From the NCBI RefSeq assembly GCF_009389715.1, contig NC_052404.1:10362480-10426479 (forward strand): a stretch of DNA of 64,000 bases, written 5' to 3'. Positions 24,638 to 35,540 of the stretch are shown here, piece after piece; within the stretch, counting starts at the first letter, position 1; each line of letters starts with the position of its first letter. The translations under genes were made by a program, and so were the position numbers. Under the pieces are notes generated by a model. That model searched no databases. It saw nothing but the letters and a program-made list of their open reading frames with translations, and had not been told where the DNA came from. This DNA comes from Phoenix dactylifera. Lineage: Eukaryota; Streptophyta; Magnoliopsida; Arecales; Arecaceae.

Positions 24638-25017
24638 ATGGGATCCGAGACGTTTCTTGAAGTATTACTGGCCATACTTTTGCCGCCCGTGGGAGTCTTC
24701 CTCCGCTATGGATGTGGTGTAAGTTTGTCAGCATCTTTTGCATCATAGGCTCAGTACGTCACCTCTATGGTTCTACTGCTCTTTATATAGTAGATCAAAT
24801 CATTTTATTGAGTCTTGAGTCATGAAAAGAAACAGTATACTTATATATAGATTCTAGTGTTTCTTTGACATAATACTTTAGTGTATTTTTGGACGTTGAT
24901 GTCGTTTTTTTTTTGGATGACTGACTTTTGCAGGTGGAGTTTTGGATAGACCTTTTGCTGACCATATTGGGGTATATACCGGGTATTATATATGCCATAT
25001 ATGTGTTGGTAGGATAA
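24638..25017 (+). CDS. RCI2: RCI2/LTI6 (PMP3-family) plasma-membrane proteolipid
   Basis: Exons 24638-24718 and 24934-25017 (donor GTAAGT, acceptor TTTTGCAG, phase 0) give 54 aa, the standard RCI2/LTI6/PMP3 length. The protein begins MGSETFLEVLLAILLPPVG. It has two membrane helices (residues about 6-26 and 30-52) joined by the family's RYGCGVEFW linker, and it ends YVLVG. The intron falls at the usual family position between GCG and VEFW. Family members are small hydrophobic plasma-membrane proteins that limit Na+ entry and membrane hyperpolarisation under cold and salt stress. An upstream ATG at 24522 opens a 66-codon frame overlapping the start; if transcribed, it could dampen translation. 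Two ABRE-like sites lie upstream. Confidence 0.95.
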
Positions 25018-25019
25018 TG

Positions 25020-25770
25020 TTATGAGTGGATGGATGCTATGTAGATGGAAATGTTGTTACGTCGAGTAGTGCACCTATTGAACATTCCATGATCTGTTCT
25101 CTTTTTAATAATACGTCGTTTATCATGTTATTTTTAAATGATTGAATTGCCCTTTAAAATAAAGCTTGGCGACGCTTTCCACGTTTCAAATGCATGAAAC
25201 CTTTGTTCTTTAATAACCTAACATAATTTTTTGGCAAGCACCTGATTAATATGGAAAGAGATGAAGGGTCGCGTGGACGGCAACCATCTTTACGACAATA
25301 ATTTTCTCCTCGACCTAAAACTAATTTGTCTTCCCACGACTCATCGCTGTAATAATCTCTTCTTTGGTTGATCAACTGGTGATTAAAGAAGTTGCTGATA
25401 TCTCAATCACAAGATCACGAATTCCAGCATTCGCACACAAGAAACATTGATGCATCTGATGGACATGAAGACAGTTGAGAAGATTTGGAGAACCTGGAGA
25501 GTAGCCTGGACGATTAATTTCCATCAAGGCATGCAGTATCGCTTGATAAATAATCTCAAGCTTGCCAAAGCCATTATTCAATCTAAATCATGCTTAAATA
25601 TTTACAGTCTTGGCTGCGAGCTTGTCTGGCATGGTGGTTGTTTTTTATGTTTTTGCTTCTTTTTTTTTCTTTACAAACTATTGAAATGTCCCATGGAGGT
25701 TGATGTTAAATATATTAACATTTGCACACAAATTCCGCTATCCTTAGCTTTTTGTTTGAAGTACCATAAG
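25020..25770. other. Intergenic between RCI2 and the SINE
   Basis: Includes the presumed RCI2 3' UTR (about 25018-25160). The rest shows no recognisable gene. Confidence 0.5.
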
Positions 25771-25788
25771 GATAAATACTAAAAGTTT

Positions 25789-26145
25789 TTTTTTTTTTTT
25801 TTTTTTTTTTGGTCAAAAATAGGAGGGGAGGGGGAGGGACCAGCCCACCCGCGTAGCAGCCCCATTACTGGGCCCCCCTTCCACCAGGGAATGTTCGATA
25901 CAGGTCGCAGGTTTTCGCGTGCCTTCCCCGACCCGTGGGCTCACCCCACTGGGTTCACCGCCTCACGTGTGGGTACGTCACCCCAGCGCCACCTTGGTAC
26001 AAGTGGAAGGAAAGCATAACCGCCAACAAGCCAGCCGGGCGTAGGGCATCCGGTCCCCTAATTTAATCGACGCCCGCGCGTTTCGAACCCGGACAACTTG
26101 GGCGGAATTATCGCCCCCTTACCACCAGGCTACTACCTTGGTGGC
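25789..26145 (-). mobile_element. tRNA-derived SINE
   Basis: Read on the minus strand, the element has a tRNA-like head. An A-box-like TAGCCTGGTGG is followed about 40 bp later by the B-box GGGTTCGAAAC (plus-strand 26080-26090). A GC-rich body follows, and then a tail of about 23 A, which appears as the T run after 25788. Perfect 17-bp target duplications ATAAATACTAAAAGTTT flank it (25772-25788 and 26146-26162), as expected for LINE-assisted target-primed insertion. The long perfect duplication suggests it is not ancient. It lies about 280 bp beyond the stop codon of the ICR gene, on the same strand. Confidence 0.93.
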
Positions 26146-26438
26146 ATAAATACTAAAAGTTTGCAGCTGGTGGAAAGAACAGCAAATTAAAGCCAAAGCC
26201 CTTTTTTTCGGAAGGTAAATTGGAGGAATAAGAGTTTCCGCCAGCAGTTTTATCACCTAAGCTTTTTGTATCATCCATCCATTATTAGCAGTGAACTTTT
26301 CCTCAGCATCACTTCTCCACGATTGCCAGGTCGCAAAGGACAAAAAAGAAAGCACAATGAAACAACTGATCATTGTAACAACAGCCATAAGAACCAAATG
26401 GAAGTAATTTACGTGCCAATGCGTAGACAGTAAGCATT

Positions 26439-29400
26439 TCACTTTGGGCTTTTCTTCCACAACCCACCAATCTTCCTCAGCATATTTTTCTCCTTCTTTG
26501 GTGATTCCTCATCCGAGCCATCAGAAAACGGGGAGTTCAGCTTCCCAGCAGCAGTATTGTTCCCGGAGTCCAATGGGCCTCTGCTCTCCATGAACCTCCC
26601 CTGGTTGCCAGTAGTAAGAACAGCTGCCGCTGCTTCAGCTGCCTTCTTCCACTGATGGGACTGCACTCTCAGCCTCCTCAGTTCAGCCTCCATTTCTGAA
26701 TTCACTGCTCGAGCTGCTTCCAGCTGATCGGCCACCCTTGCCGCTCTCCTACCGTTTCTGACAGCCTCCTCGGTAACATATCCAAGCCTCATTGTCGCCT
26801 CCTGCTCTGCAGCTTTGGCTGACTCAAGCGCAGCAGTAACTGCTTCATAACTCTTATGGCTCTCTGCCTCTTTCTTTTCCATTTCGGATTTCAGGATCTC
26901 ATTCTCCGCCGAAATACCCTGCAGCTCTGTCTCCTTATCCATGAGGTCTGCCTTCAACTCAGCGATGTCAGTAATTGACTTCATTAACTTTGCTTCCAAC
27001 TCTGAATCCATTTGTCTTACCTGAGCCTTCTCTATTTCTGCATTCAGTTCCTTGTTCATGGTTGCTAATTTCTGAAGTCCAGATTCCTTGTCAACAAGAG
27101 CTCCATTCAACTCAGCAATCTTTGTCTTCAAGTTCTTCAGCACCAGTTCTTGGTCAGCTTCTCTCAGTCCACAATCAGTCTTCATGCGCTCCAACTGTTC
27201 ATAAGCAGACTGCATCTGCACTGTATTTTGAATACGTTCTTCTTGGTACTTGATCTCAGCTGCTTCGAGTGCAGAACTCAATTTTTCTACTTCTGACTCC
27301 CAACAACCACCCCCAGATTTGCCAACAAGTTCATTGCGATCAACTTCCCCAGCAAGCTTATCAGCCTGCAAATTTTTCACAATTTCCTCCAGTGAATTAA
27401 CTTGAGATCTGGATTCTTCAAGCTCAAATATCACAGAGCTCAGATATTCTCCAAGTTTCATTCTTTCACAATTAAGAGTCTCAACGTCCATCTTAGCCAT
27501 TTCCAGTTGCTGTTGAGCCTCACTGACCATTGCTTGCGCTTCAGCCTCTGTCTTCTCAGTATTACTAAGCTGAATCTTCAGGTTCTCAAGGGTAGCAACT
27601 GTTTCTGCCATGTCTTGCTTCAAGGCCAGAAGCTTACCATGAGCTTCTGCAGATTGCTTTGCTTGGACAGCCTCAGATTTAATAGCCATTTCAAGCTGCT
27701 GTTTCAACCTCTGGATTCGCTCATGGCAGAGGTTAAAGCTGCAGAGTCAACAGAGTGCTGCTTCTTGATGGCTTCAAGTTCAGACAGCCATGCACAATCG
27801 CGCTCCTGAGAAATTTCCCGTAGTTCCTGGAGCCGAGTTTCTTCTGCTGTGGAGAACTCAACAAGCTGGCGTTGGGAATCCTCAAGCTTTGCGGATATGT
27901 CTTGTATCTGTTTGTTGGCTTCTTCTGCATCCCGCTTGGCTTGTCTCTTCACTTCTTCAGATGAACTTAGCCGATCCCTTGTCTTTTTCAGATCCTCTTG
28001 GAGCTGAGCAATTTGAAACTCCAGCTCAGATATCCTACTCAGACGCTTCTTCTGGACCTCAGAACAGAAGTGGAAGAAGTTAATAATCCTCACCAAAAGA
28101 AATCAAAGATGACTGACCTCAAAACGACTTCTATGATATGAACATTTAGTTGGTGTCTGGTCGCCTGTTGTGCTACAGAGGTATGGCATGCAGAGATATC
28201 AACTCCCTAAGTAGAAAATAAATGGCAACATACACTACAGCTAGAAAGAGGAGAGAAGACAGCAGTAGGAAAGAAAAAAGATCAGTGAAGCTAAGGATCC
28301 ATAACTCTACAAATGCAAAGTGCTGAATGTCACATTTAAAATCATTACATTATCCTGTGTGTATCTGAGGTTGATTTATCCTATCCCAGTGAAAGCAACA
28401 TATTGCTGCTAGCAGCGTCGTAAGGCACATTATTCTTGTAACTTGGCCAGGCATTGTGCAACTTAGGAATCCAATTTTGGGTTTAATTGCAACTGAATGG
28501 GATGGTCAAGTCTGTTGCAAGTCAATCCGACAAATTTATAGCCTTAAAAAATTGGTGCTAAACCTCAAAATAATGGTGATAAACCCTAATGATATCATCC
28601 ATCTAGGCATCGATCAGCTCTCAAAACAGACTCGTGTATATGTAGTATTTAGAAAGCCAAAATCGATGCAGTAAGTTCATAGAATGTCATCTACCTTTCC
28701 AAGCTACAGTATCATTTTTGGGGACATCATAAGATAACGTGCTCAAAGCATCTAATATGCAATTGAGATTGCCATTCAGAAACCTGAGCAGTAGATTCAA
28801 GTTTCCATCAGGATAAAATGTTGCAAGCTTGCATGCAGTGTTCAGACACAATGACCGTGGAAGATATCCTACAGACTGTTCAGGAAATAGGCAGCTTCAC
28901 TTAGTCATTACCTCAGCTACGGGAGTCCTGGGTGACCAGTGCTCTGCAACTTTAAGACTTCTTTCAGTTGGGGGCTTTGTAGGAGTGCAAGCAGAAGCAG
29001 AAGAGTTGGATTCATGTCCTCCTGCCTTGGTTGCACAAGTTGATCTAGGAGTGGCTGGAGAAGTTCTTTGAGGAACTTCTGATGACCCGCTCCCGCTTCA
29101 AGCAAAAAAGAAGTCAGTTTTTCAGAAAACACCTATAAATGCTTGTCATCGGCAACAAACAAAAATTTTTGTTGGGAAAATTGAAGAAAATTCCTGCAGC
29201 ACATTTGTCTAATTTTTTGGAGCAATAATTTGGGGATTGCGAGAAGCAAAATTGCTGCAGTTCAAAAAAAAAAAGAAAAAAACAGAGTTCATATGTAACA
29301 AGTGAAAATATAATTGCAGGTCCGTTGGCACAATTGAAACATTTGGACATAGATGCTTCTAGGATCCATTTGTGCCGAAGACAAATTATATGCTTTATAT

Positions 29401-31181
29401 ACTATTATACATGATTCAGTGTTGAGGGTGGCAACTTACATACAAGTGTTTTCAGAAAAAGCAACACAGATATAAGTGAACCAGCAAATAGGGTAATTTC
29501 ACCTAGGTCTACCAGTAAAGTTTACTGATCAACAACCTCCTCTCTTCCATCAATCAGTCATTCCATCGTAGCAGAAAACCCCAGTAAAATTGTGATTCTA
29601 CATAACCCATAGAAGTGGAGACCAATTTCAAGCATAAAAGATAAAGATTGGATGGTGCTGACTCAATCCTGAAATCAAATCCAGTATCCAGATGGATTCT
29701 TCAGGTAGGGGTATGGACTGACTATTGCAAGCCATGCTCGAGTGAATGGACAAAAGGAATGGGCAAGTACAGTGCCTACAATTCAAATATGTGCTTGGCC
29801 TTTGGTCTCACTTTATAATATGCACAGGAGACGGACACAACAGTATTGCATCAAGCATAAAATGGAGTGTACCCATCGTACCTGCCATGAATTTAGGCCC
29901 CACATTCCAAAATCATCTGATTTGTCACAAGTTAAAACTCCTGTTCCATCACATCATAGTGAGCCAATGGTTGATTGATAACCCTTCATCAAACCCCTTC
30001 TCCCTCATAGATAATTAAGAGCTTGCTATTAGATACCACGACCGTTTACAGAAACTCACTTTAAAACCCCATATTTACAGATGCTGATCACAATTTGTCA
30101 GATAACAAAAGCCTAATGCTTGTGCAGACCTAACTAGAAAGTTCATGTTGGTTTACTGACTTTTATAGATCCATATACCAACTCATGCTAGCGACAAATG
30201 CAACATGAAAGTCTCAAAGTTAAAAGAGGATGAAAGAACTCTCGTATCTCAACTAATCATGAGCAGACTTGTCGATCTCAACAGGAGTTATTGAACTCTA
30301 AACAAGGGCATAACAATCTAGGACTTCACCCAAAAAGGTTAATCGGAAAGTATTTTTTAGGCTCTTTAGTCTTGTATAAGTACCCAAGATCTCTCCGGCG
30401 AATTACTGATGTGGAACTAAACACACACTCGCATGGGTCTTCACATACTCCCACGTTTAAGCCCTAACATCCTCGTCGAGCTAAGAATCTAAATCCATTA
30501 AAATCTAAGCACAAGCATCACGATCGGCACATGGTCAAACTCAATGAGCCCATACTGCAGTGTCCCTAGCCCACATGGACTATGGGCCAAATCCGCTCTG
30601 ATACGATTTGCAACAACCTAGGGCCTCACCCAAAAAGGTTAGCCGGAAGAAATTTTTTTGGTTATTTAGTCCTGTATAAGTATCCAAAATCTCTCCAGCG
30701 AATAACCGATGTAGAATTAAACACGCGCTCGCATGGGTCCTCACAAAGGGATAGAAAAAGAAAAAGACATCATTGTGAGGGAAGGAACCACAGTTGCTGG
30801 CAAGCAAAACAAATAAAGAAGAGCAGAAGAATCTCATATAAAAGAAAGGTAAGAAGCCATTACTTGAGCATATTCAAGCACCCATGTTAAGTAAATGCGG
30901 TAAGCTTTCCTATGCATTGGCCACCACCCTAACTCACAATCAGACAAATCCAACAGACCCGTCTGCAGTTACACACATATGGGGTGGGTTGAATCTCCCA
31001 AATGAAAAATATTAAGAAAGAAACAGAGGGGCCACTTGACACTGTCCACTCAAGTTGATACAAACAAGCACATCTTGGATCCCATTGCTACTACCAAGCT
31101 AAACTGTTCAGAAACCAGCATCCAAGTGTTAAAAAACAAAGTCTTTAAGTGCAGATCAGACCTGAGCTTGGGTGTCTGCAT
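26439..31181 (-). CDS. ICR3: Interactor of constitutively active ROPs (ICR/RIP), with apparent frameshift
   Basis: Minus-strand coding exons are 31181-31162 (20 nt, MQTPKL plus two bases), 29095-28912 (184 nt, phase 0 end) and 28057-26439. The model gives about 607 aa, near the usual ICR2/ICR3 size. The N-terminus has the family MQTPK start and the [13 protein letters not shown] block. A long coiled coil fills most of the rest. The C-terminus has the diagnostic [13 protein letters not shown] motif and a basic [11 protein letters not shown] tail. ICRs link active ROP GTPases to exocytosis and microtubules. At 27716-27717 one base appears missing: the expected family [11 protein letters not shown] reads out of frame and hits a stop, while the frame after it is open to the end. 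A base-call/assembly error in an A run or a recent null allele are both possible. The subtype (2, 3 or 5) is uncertain. Confidence 0.88.
28100..28910 (-). other. ICR intron 2
   Basis: AT-rich intron between the second and third coding exons (28911 to 28058), with a GTAATG donor and a CTGAG acceptor. No further feature seen. Confidence 0.7.
29096..31161 (-). other. ICR intron 1, about 2.1 kb
   Basis: Separates the 20-nt first coding exon (donor GTCTGA) from exon 2 (acceptor CTTGAAG). It contains the family A TRIM at 30309-30745. Otherwise it is AT-rich without coding frames of note. Confidence 0.75.
30309..30745 (-). mobile_element. TRIM element, family A (copy 3), in ICR intron
   Basis: Two LTRs of exactly 137 bp (30309-30445 and 30609-30745) flank 163 bp. 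On the minus strand the internal part starts with TCGTATCAGAGC, a near match to the initiator Met tRNA primer site. It ends with an AAACGTGGGAG polypurine tract. A perfect 5-bp target duplication AAGGG lies at 30304-30308 and 30746-30750. The LTRs differ at about 25 of 137 positions, so the insertion is old (roughly 8 to 40 million years under commonly used plant rates). It lies in the same orientation as the host gene. Confidence 0.93.
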
Positions 31182-31363
31182 GCTATTCCACTCAGTCTAT
31201 TCCCTTTCACGAGCCAAGACCTGCAACCACAAAAAAACATAGCAAATCATAAAGAGAGCTTTTATCAGGTAAGCTTATTGCACAGGAACAAAAGAAATGC
31301 CTCGTGCAGCCCATCGGATAGCAAGTATATCCAAAGAACCAACGAAACAAATAAATACTGTAG

Positions 31364-31471
31364 CCTGTTTTCCTTTACCATCTCAGAAAGAGGATTACAA
31401 GGATATCTTCATTTTTTCCTGTTTTCCTTTACCATCTCACAAAGAGGATTACAAGGATATCTTCATTTTTT
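31364..31471. repeat. 54-bp tandem duplication in ICR upstream region
   Basis: Units 31364-31417 and 31418-31471 differ at one base (CAGAAAGAGG versus CACAAAGAGG). They lie just upstream of the ICR start codon, in a probable 5' UTR intron. A recent duplication. Confidence 0.92.
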
Positions 31472-32429
31472 CCAAACATTTCAGCTCCCATAGAACATTT
31501 CTTTTCTTTTGCATCCAATAAAATAGCATTTCTTTTGAAAAAATAATGATAAATAAGTATCAACAGATAGTAAACAAGGAAAATTTCCAAGAAAATATTA
31601 AAATAAATGAACTTTCTTTGAATTCATTAACCCTTGTTGCTTACTGAATGGATGAAAGAAGGGAGGGCTTTTTTCCCTTTAAAATAAAAATAGCTGTTCC
31701 AATAGTTCAATATTCAAATAGAAGATAAATTAGAAAAAAATAAAAAAGATAAAAAGCATTGACAAAAGCAGAGGAGAAGAAGAAAACGGAGAGGAGAAGG
31801 AGAAGAGAAGCCAACATAAGAACTCGACAACTAAGAGGAGACCAGAGAGAAAAGGTTGATCAAATGACGAATTAAAAGAAAAACATATATAAGAACTTAA
31901 CAAAGACGTTTCTTTTATGGTTTTCGTTTCTCTTTTATACAGTTTACTTTTCGATCAGGAAATCCTCAAAAAGCCTACAAAAAGAAGAATGCGGAGATCA
32001 GAAGAGCCGGCATTATCATTTCTGGTGCAGAAAAAAAAATCCCTTTTCGGGGACGAAGCCCAAACAGAACAAACTTTAAAAAATATCAAAGAGATAAAAG
32101 AGAAAGAAAGACTTTCCATACATTCTGGATGACTTCTCTTGTATTGGAATTGCTCAAAAAAAAACTCGGAATTTTTCCCACAGTTCCCCTGTTGCTGCAC
32201 CTTTGTTCCGACTAAGAAAAGGAGACGGAAAAAACAGGGGAGGCTTTCGAGCTTCCTATACGATATAGATGAGCTCGCCGCAAAATATCCGCGTGGAAAA
32301 AGCTCGCATTTTTCCCACATTTCTTCTGTTTCCTCTCATCTCACAGAGAGAATGCCAAGAAAGGAGGCAGTTTGGGAGCCGAGCAAGTGAGAAGATGACG
32401 AAAAACCAAGCAAGAACTCACGGTTTTCC

Positions 32430-32600
32430 TTCGTTTTGAGATAGAAACACGGGAGTTTCTCTTCTCATTCCCCTTCTTCTCCTCCTGCGCCTTCTTCTGA
32501 TGCCCGTCTCGCAGTTCCCGATGCCTCATCCATCCATCCACCCACTCTTCCTCGTTTCCCGGAGCGAGCTAAGGGGACTAAACTGATACGGGATTTGTGT
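32430..32600 (-). other. Possible ICR 5' UTR exon
   Basis: A purine-rich minus-strand stretch ends at AAAACC followed by GTGAGTTC, a good splice donor at about 32427. It lies 1.2 kb upstream of the ICR start codon, where this family often has a leader exon. No transcript evidence; position and donor only. Confidence 0.35.
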
Positions 32601-32604
32601 GGAG

Positions 32605-33416
32605 CACCAGGGCCTGTCTCGAGCCAAAGCAGTAAAGCTTGAGGTTGGAGCCAACGAGGTGGTGGGTTTTGTCGCCACTCCCCGAGCGAGAGTTAACCAA
32701 GTTAGAATTTTGCCCTGCGACCGTTGCTCTCCGGCTCACCGGTAGTGCTCCGAGCTCCGCCACGGGCCGCTGGTTGTGTCGTATATTAGCAATGCTGGTG
32801 GTGTGTTTGGGCTGCGAGTCGAGTTCTTATGACCTTTCCGTGAGCTTACCAACCAGGAAGTTCCCCAGAATCCCTTGTCCCAACTTCCTTTCCTAACCAT
32901 GGAGTAAGCCTTTGCATTACTTAACTCTTTAAATTAATTAAAAACTTATTTGGTTCACAAAAAATATATTAAAATATTTTTCTAAACAAATAATTTTTAA
33001 AAATATAATGCTTAAAAAATAATTTTAGCATCTTTAGTTGACCATAAAAAATAATATATTTAAAAATGGATTATATTTAGTTGAGTATATAACTTTTTAA
33101 AGAAATTGTATTAAATATTTATTATATTCATAAATTTTGATGCATTATGGAAAAAATATCAATTTCTAATGAGTAGAAAAGTAGCTCATAATTTTTATAT
33201 TTTTTATGAAATATAAAATTTTTATTTCTATAAAAATACTATTTTGTATTTTTTAAAAAAATATTCTAAACCAAATGGGTTTGCACTAAAAACCCAATCT
33301 TCAAATACCACAAAGTCTTTGATGTTTTTTTCTTTTTTTTTTTTGCGCTAAAGCGGATATCTCGTACATGTCAGATACAAGTATACCAAAAAAATTAAGA
33401 AAATAATAAGTCTCAG
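32605..33416. other. Intergenic with very AT-rich block
   Basis: From 32930 to 33280 the DNA is extremely AT-rich with many poly-A and poly-T runs, resembling a matrix-attachment-like region. No gene is recognised. The frames at 32578-32896 show no family resemblance. Confidence 0.4.
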
Positions 33417-33424
33417 AGTGCGCC

Positions 33425-33639
33425 CAGGGTCGGTCCGAGCTCTAGGCGACCGTCTCAGTCGCCTAAGGCCCCGGGCTAATGGAAGCCCTCGGAGGCTGAC
33501 CAAAAGGAAGCAAAGGCTCTATATAAAACGGGAATAGGAGCTGGCTACGAGTCTTCCCTCTTGATGGAAGGGCGGTGGAGAGTTTCCTGGCCTGCAGAGG
33601 GTCAATTTGGAAAGTTGGGGACAGTAGTTTTGTTTTGGG

Positions 33640-33679
<40 letters not shown>

Positions 33680-34422
33680 GGATTTGGTTGGCTTGATAGA
33701 GGCCTGAAGCCACTCTTATCTTTCATCCCTTCTCTTTTTTGGTTTTGGTCTTGGTTTTCCTTCCCTCACATTACTCCTGTTCCAGCTGGGCCATCCGGAA
33801 GAAAGACAGGGGGATTGGAGATGGACTTCTTGGAGGGTGGAGATTCTTTTAGTTTTCTCCTCTCGGTTTCTTCTCCCCTCTTGGGTGGTAGAGAGAGAAA
33901 AGGAGGGAGGGGGTTGAATGGCTGCTGTGCTGTGATGTTGCAGTTGCTGCTTGGGTACTCACTTGAAGGGGAGATGGTGGGATGGGACTTTTATTAATTA
34001 AATGGAGTGAATTTTCCATAATGACCCTATTTTTTTTCATAGAGAGGTTTCTTTATGGATAAATTCTTTTCTTTATCTTGACCATGAAGTGCCATAGGAT
34101 GACCTTTTCCTATTCGGCTCTTACTTGACACGGTAAAGAGTATTGCCAAGCATTATCTCAGTTATTTAATCAGTTTCATGGTCCTTTATTTAGAGTAATT
34201 GCTTTTATATGCTTTCATTCAAGAATTATATTAAATTAAAATGACTTTTTGTCTATTTTTATTAGATTCATATATTTTTGTTGAAATAGTATACTTGATC
34301 GCTATCTATTTTCATATCATTTTTTTAAATATTTTATATTTATTAAAAAATTAATTATTAAAAAAAAGAGACCTTGTTCATTAGATTCGCCTTAGGCCTC
34401 CGAATGTATTGGGCCACCCCTG
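33425..34422. mobile_element. Non-autonomous hAT element with promoter-like cargo
   Basis: Termini CAGGGTCGGTCC and GGGCCACCCCTG are imperfect inverted repeats of the hAT CAGGG type. They are flanked by a perfect 8-bp target duplication AGTGCGCC (33417-33424 and 34423-34430). The 998-bp interior has no transposase. It contains CTATATAAAACG (about 33519), a (GA)n tract, and an open frame 33575-33997 without known relatives. The order TATA, GA-rich leader, open frame looks like a captured gene start (Pack-type capture); this is inference. Confidence 0.86.
33642..33676. repeat. (GA)n microsatellite inside the hAT element
   Basis: About 17 uninterrupted GA units, located 120 bp after the TATA-like motif of the cargo. 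Confidence 0.93.
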
Positions 34423-34430
34423 AGTGCGCC

Positions 34431-35270
34431 AAAGAATCCCCTCTCTTCTAGCCAGAGGGTCTCTCCAAAATGGTTAGCTACATACGAGGATATTCAGTCT
34501 ACTGCTCCGTTCGTCTCATAATACATGTGCTTTGCCTGCAAGAACATTCCACCACTGATCATAGTCTGAAAGCAGCGGGTGGTGCTTATCCACCTCTTCT
34601 ACATCCTACTGAATACAATCAATAATTGTAGCCGAATCGCCATATCAACACGGGTTTGCAGCTTGCTTTTTTTTTTTTTTTTTTTTTTGACTAGTCTATC
34701 CTTTTTTTTAAAGACAAAATGCGGGGCATAGAGAGCCCGCCATCTATATTAATTAAAATTAATCATAATATTATGTAGACAATTTTTCGGTGGACAAAAG
34801 CTTGATGTTTAGTCATTCAGTATCATCTCATACGGGCAATCCTATCATTATTTTTTTTTTAGTTATTACTAAAAATTTACCGATGCAAAACTGCTAAAGG
34901 AGCTCATCTCCATGCTGCTGCCAGAAGCATTAATAATATCTCCACAAAGTAACACAGCACCAACTTAATAGCGGAAGTGTGCCGCGATCTAAAGATGGAA
35001 CTCGCGTATCTTCTTAAAGAATAAAGACCGATCGGATCAAATCTCGTTGGTCAAACTTCACGTACAAAAGACCACATAAACCATCAAGTGAAATAAATCG
35101 ATCAAATCCGCTGCTGCACCCATGCTGTAACGTGATAGATTGGAGGACCAGAAAAAGACCCATTTCTTTTTCTTTTTGTTTTGGTACAAGAAAAGGAAAA
35201 AGACCCATTCTTGAAAAGACACGGACCCTTCTTGGTTTTGGACATGGTTCAAAGCTCGCTCGGAAATGAA
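34431..35270. other. Intergenic upstream of the PWWP gene
   Basis: Contains a T run (about 34669-34688). The last part, with T-rich runs at 35338-35364, may be the PWWP promoter or leader, possibly with a leader intron starting GGTACGC at about 35304. No coding recognised. Confidence 0.4.
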
Positions 35271-35540
35271 CTTGTTCTCCTCCGAGCGGCAAACCTGATA
35301 CCAGGTACGCACAAACGTTACTCCTTTACCCCTGCTCTTTTTTTCTTTTTTCTTTTTTTTTTTTGCGTTCTCTTGAATTCATTTTTTGTGTTTCAAAAAA
35401 TATCTAGGGTTCTTATTCTTCTATTTTTTTTCCTCCAATCTCCTATCGCTTGGGGAAAAAATGAGAAAATTTTGGGGTTTTAGTTGAACAGATTCTCTAT
35501 CTCTAAATCCCGCGTGAAAGGTTGCAGAAGTTTTGGATTC

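Noticed and set aside
33575-33997. 140-aa frame as an independent gene
   Set aside because: Lies wholly within the hAT element, contains the GA repeat as RERERE, and has no recognised family; treated as cargo.
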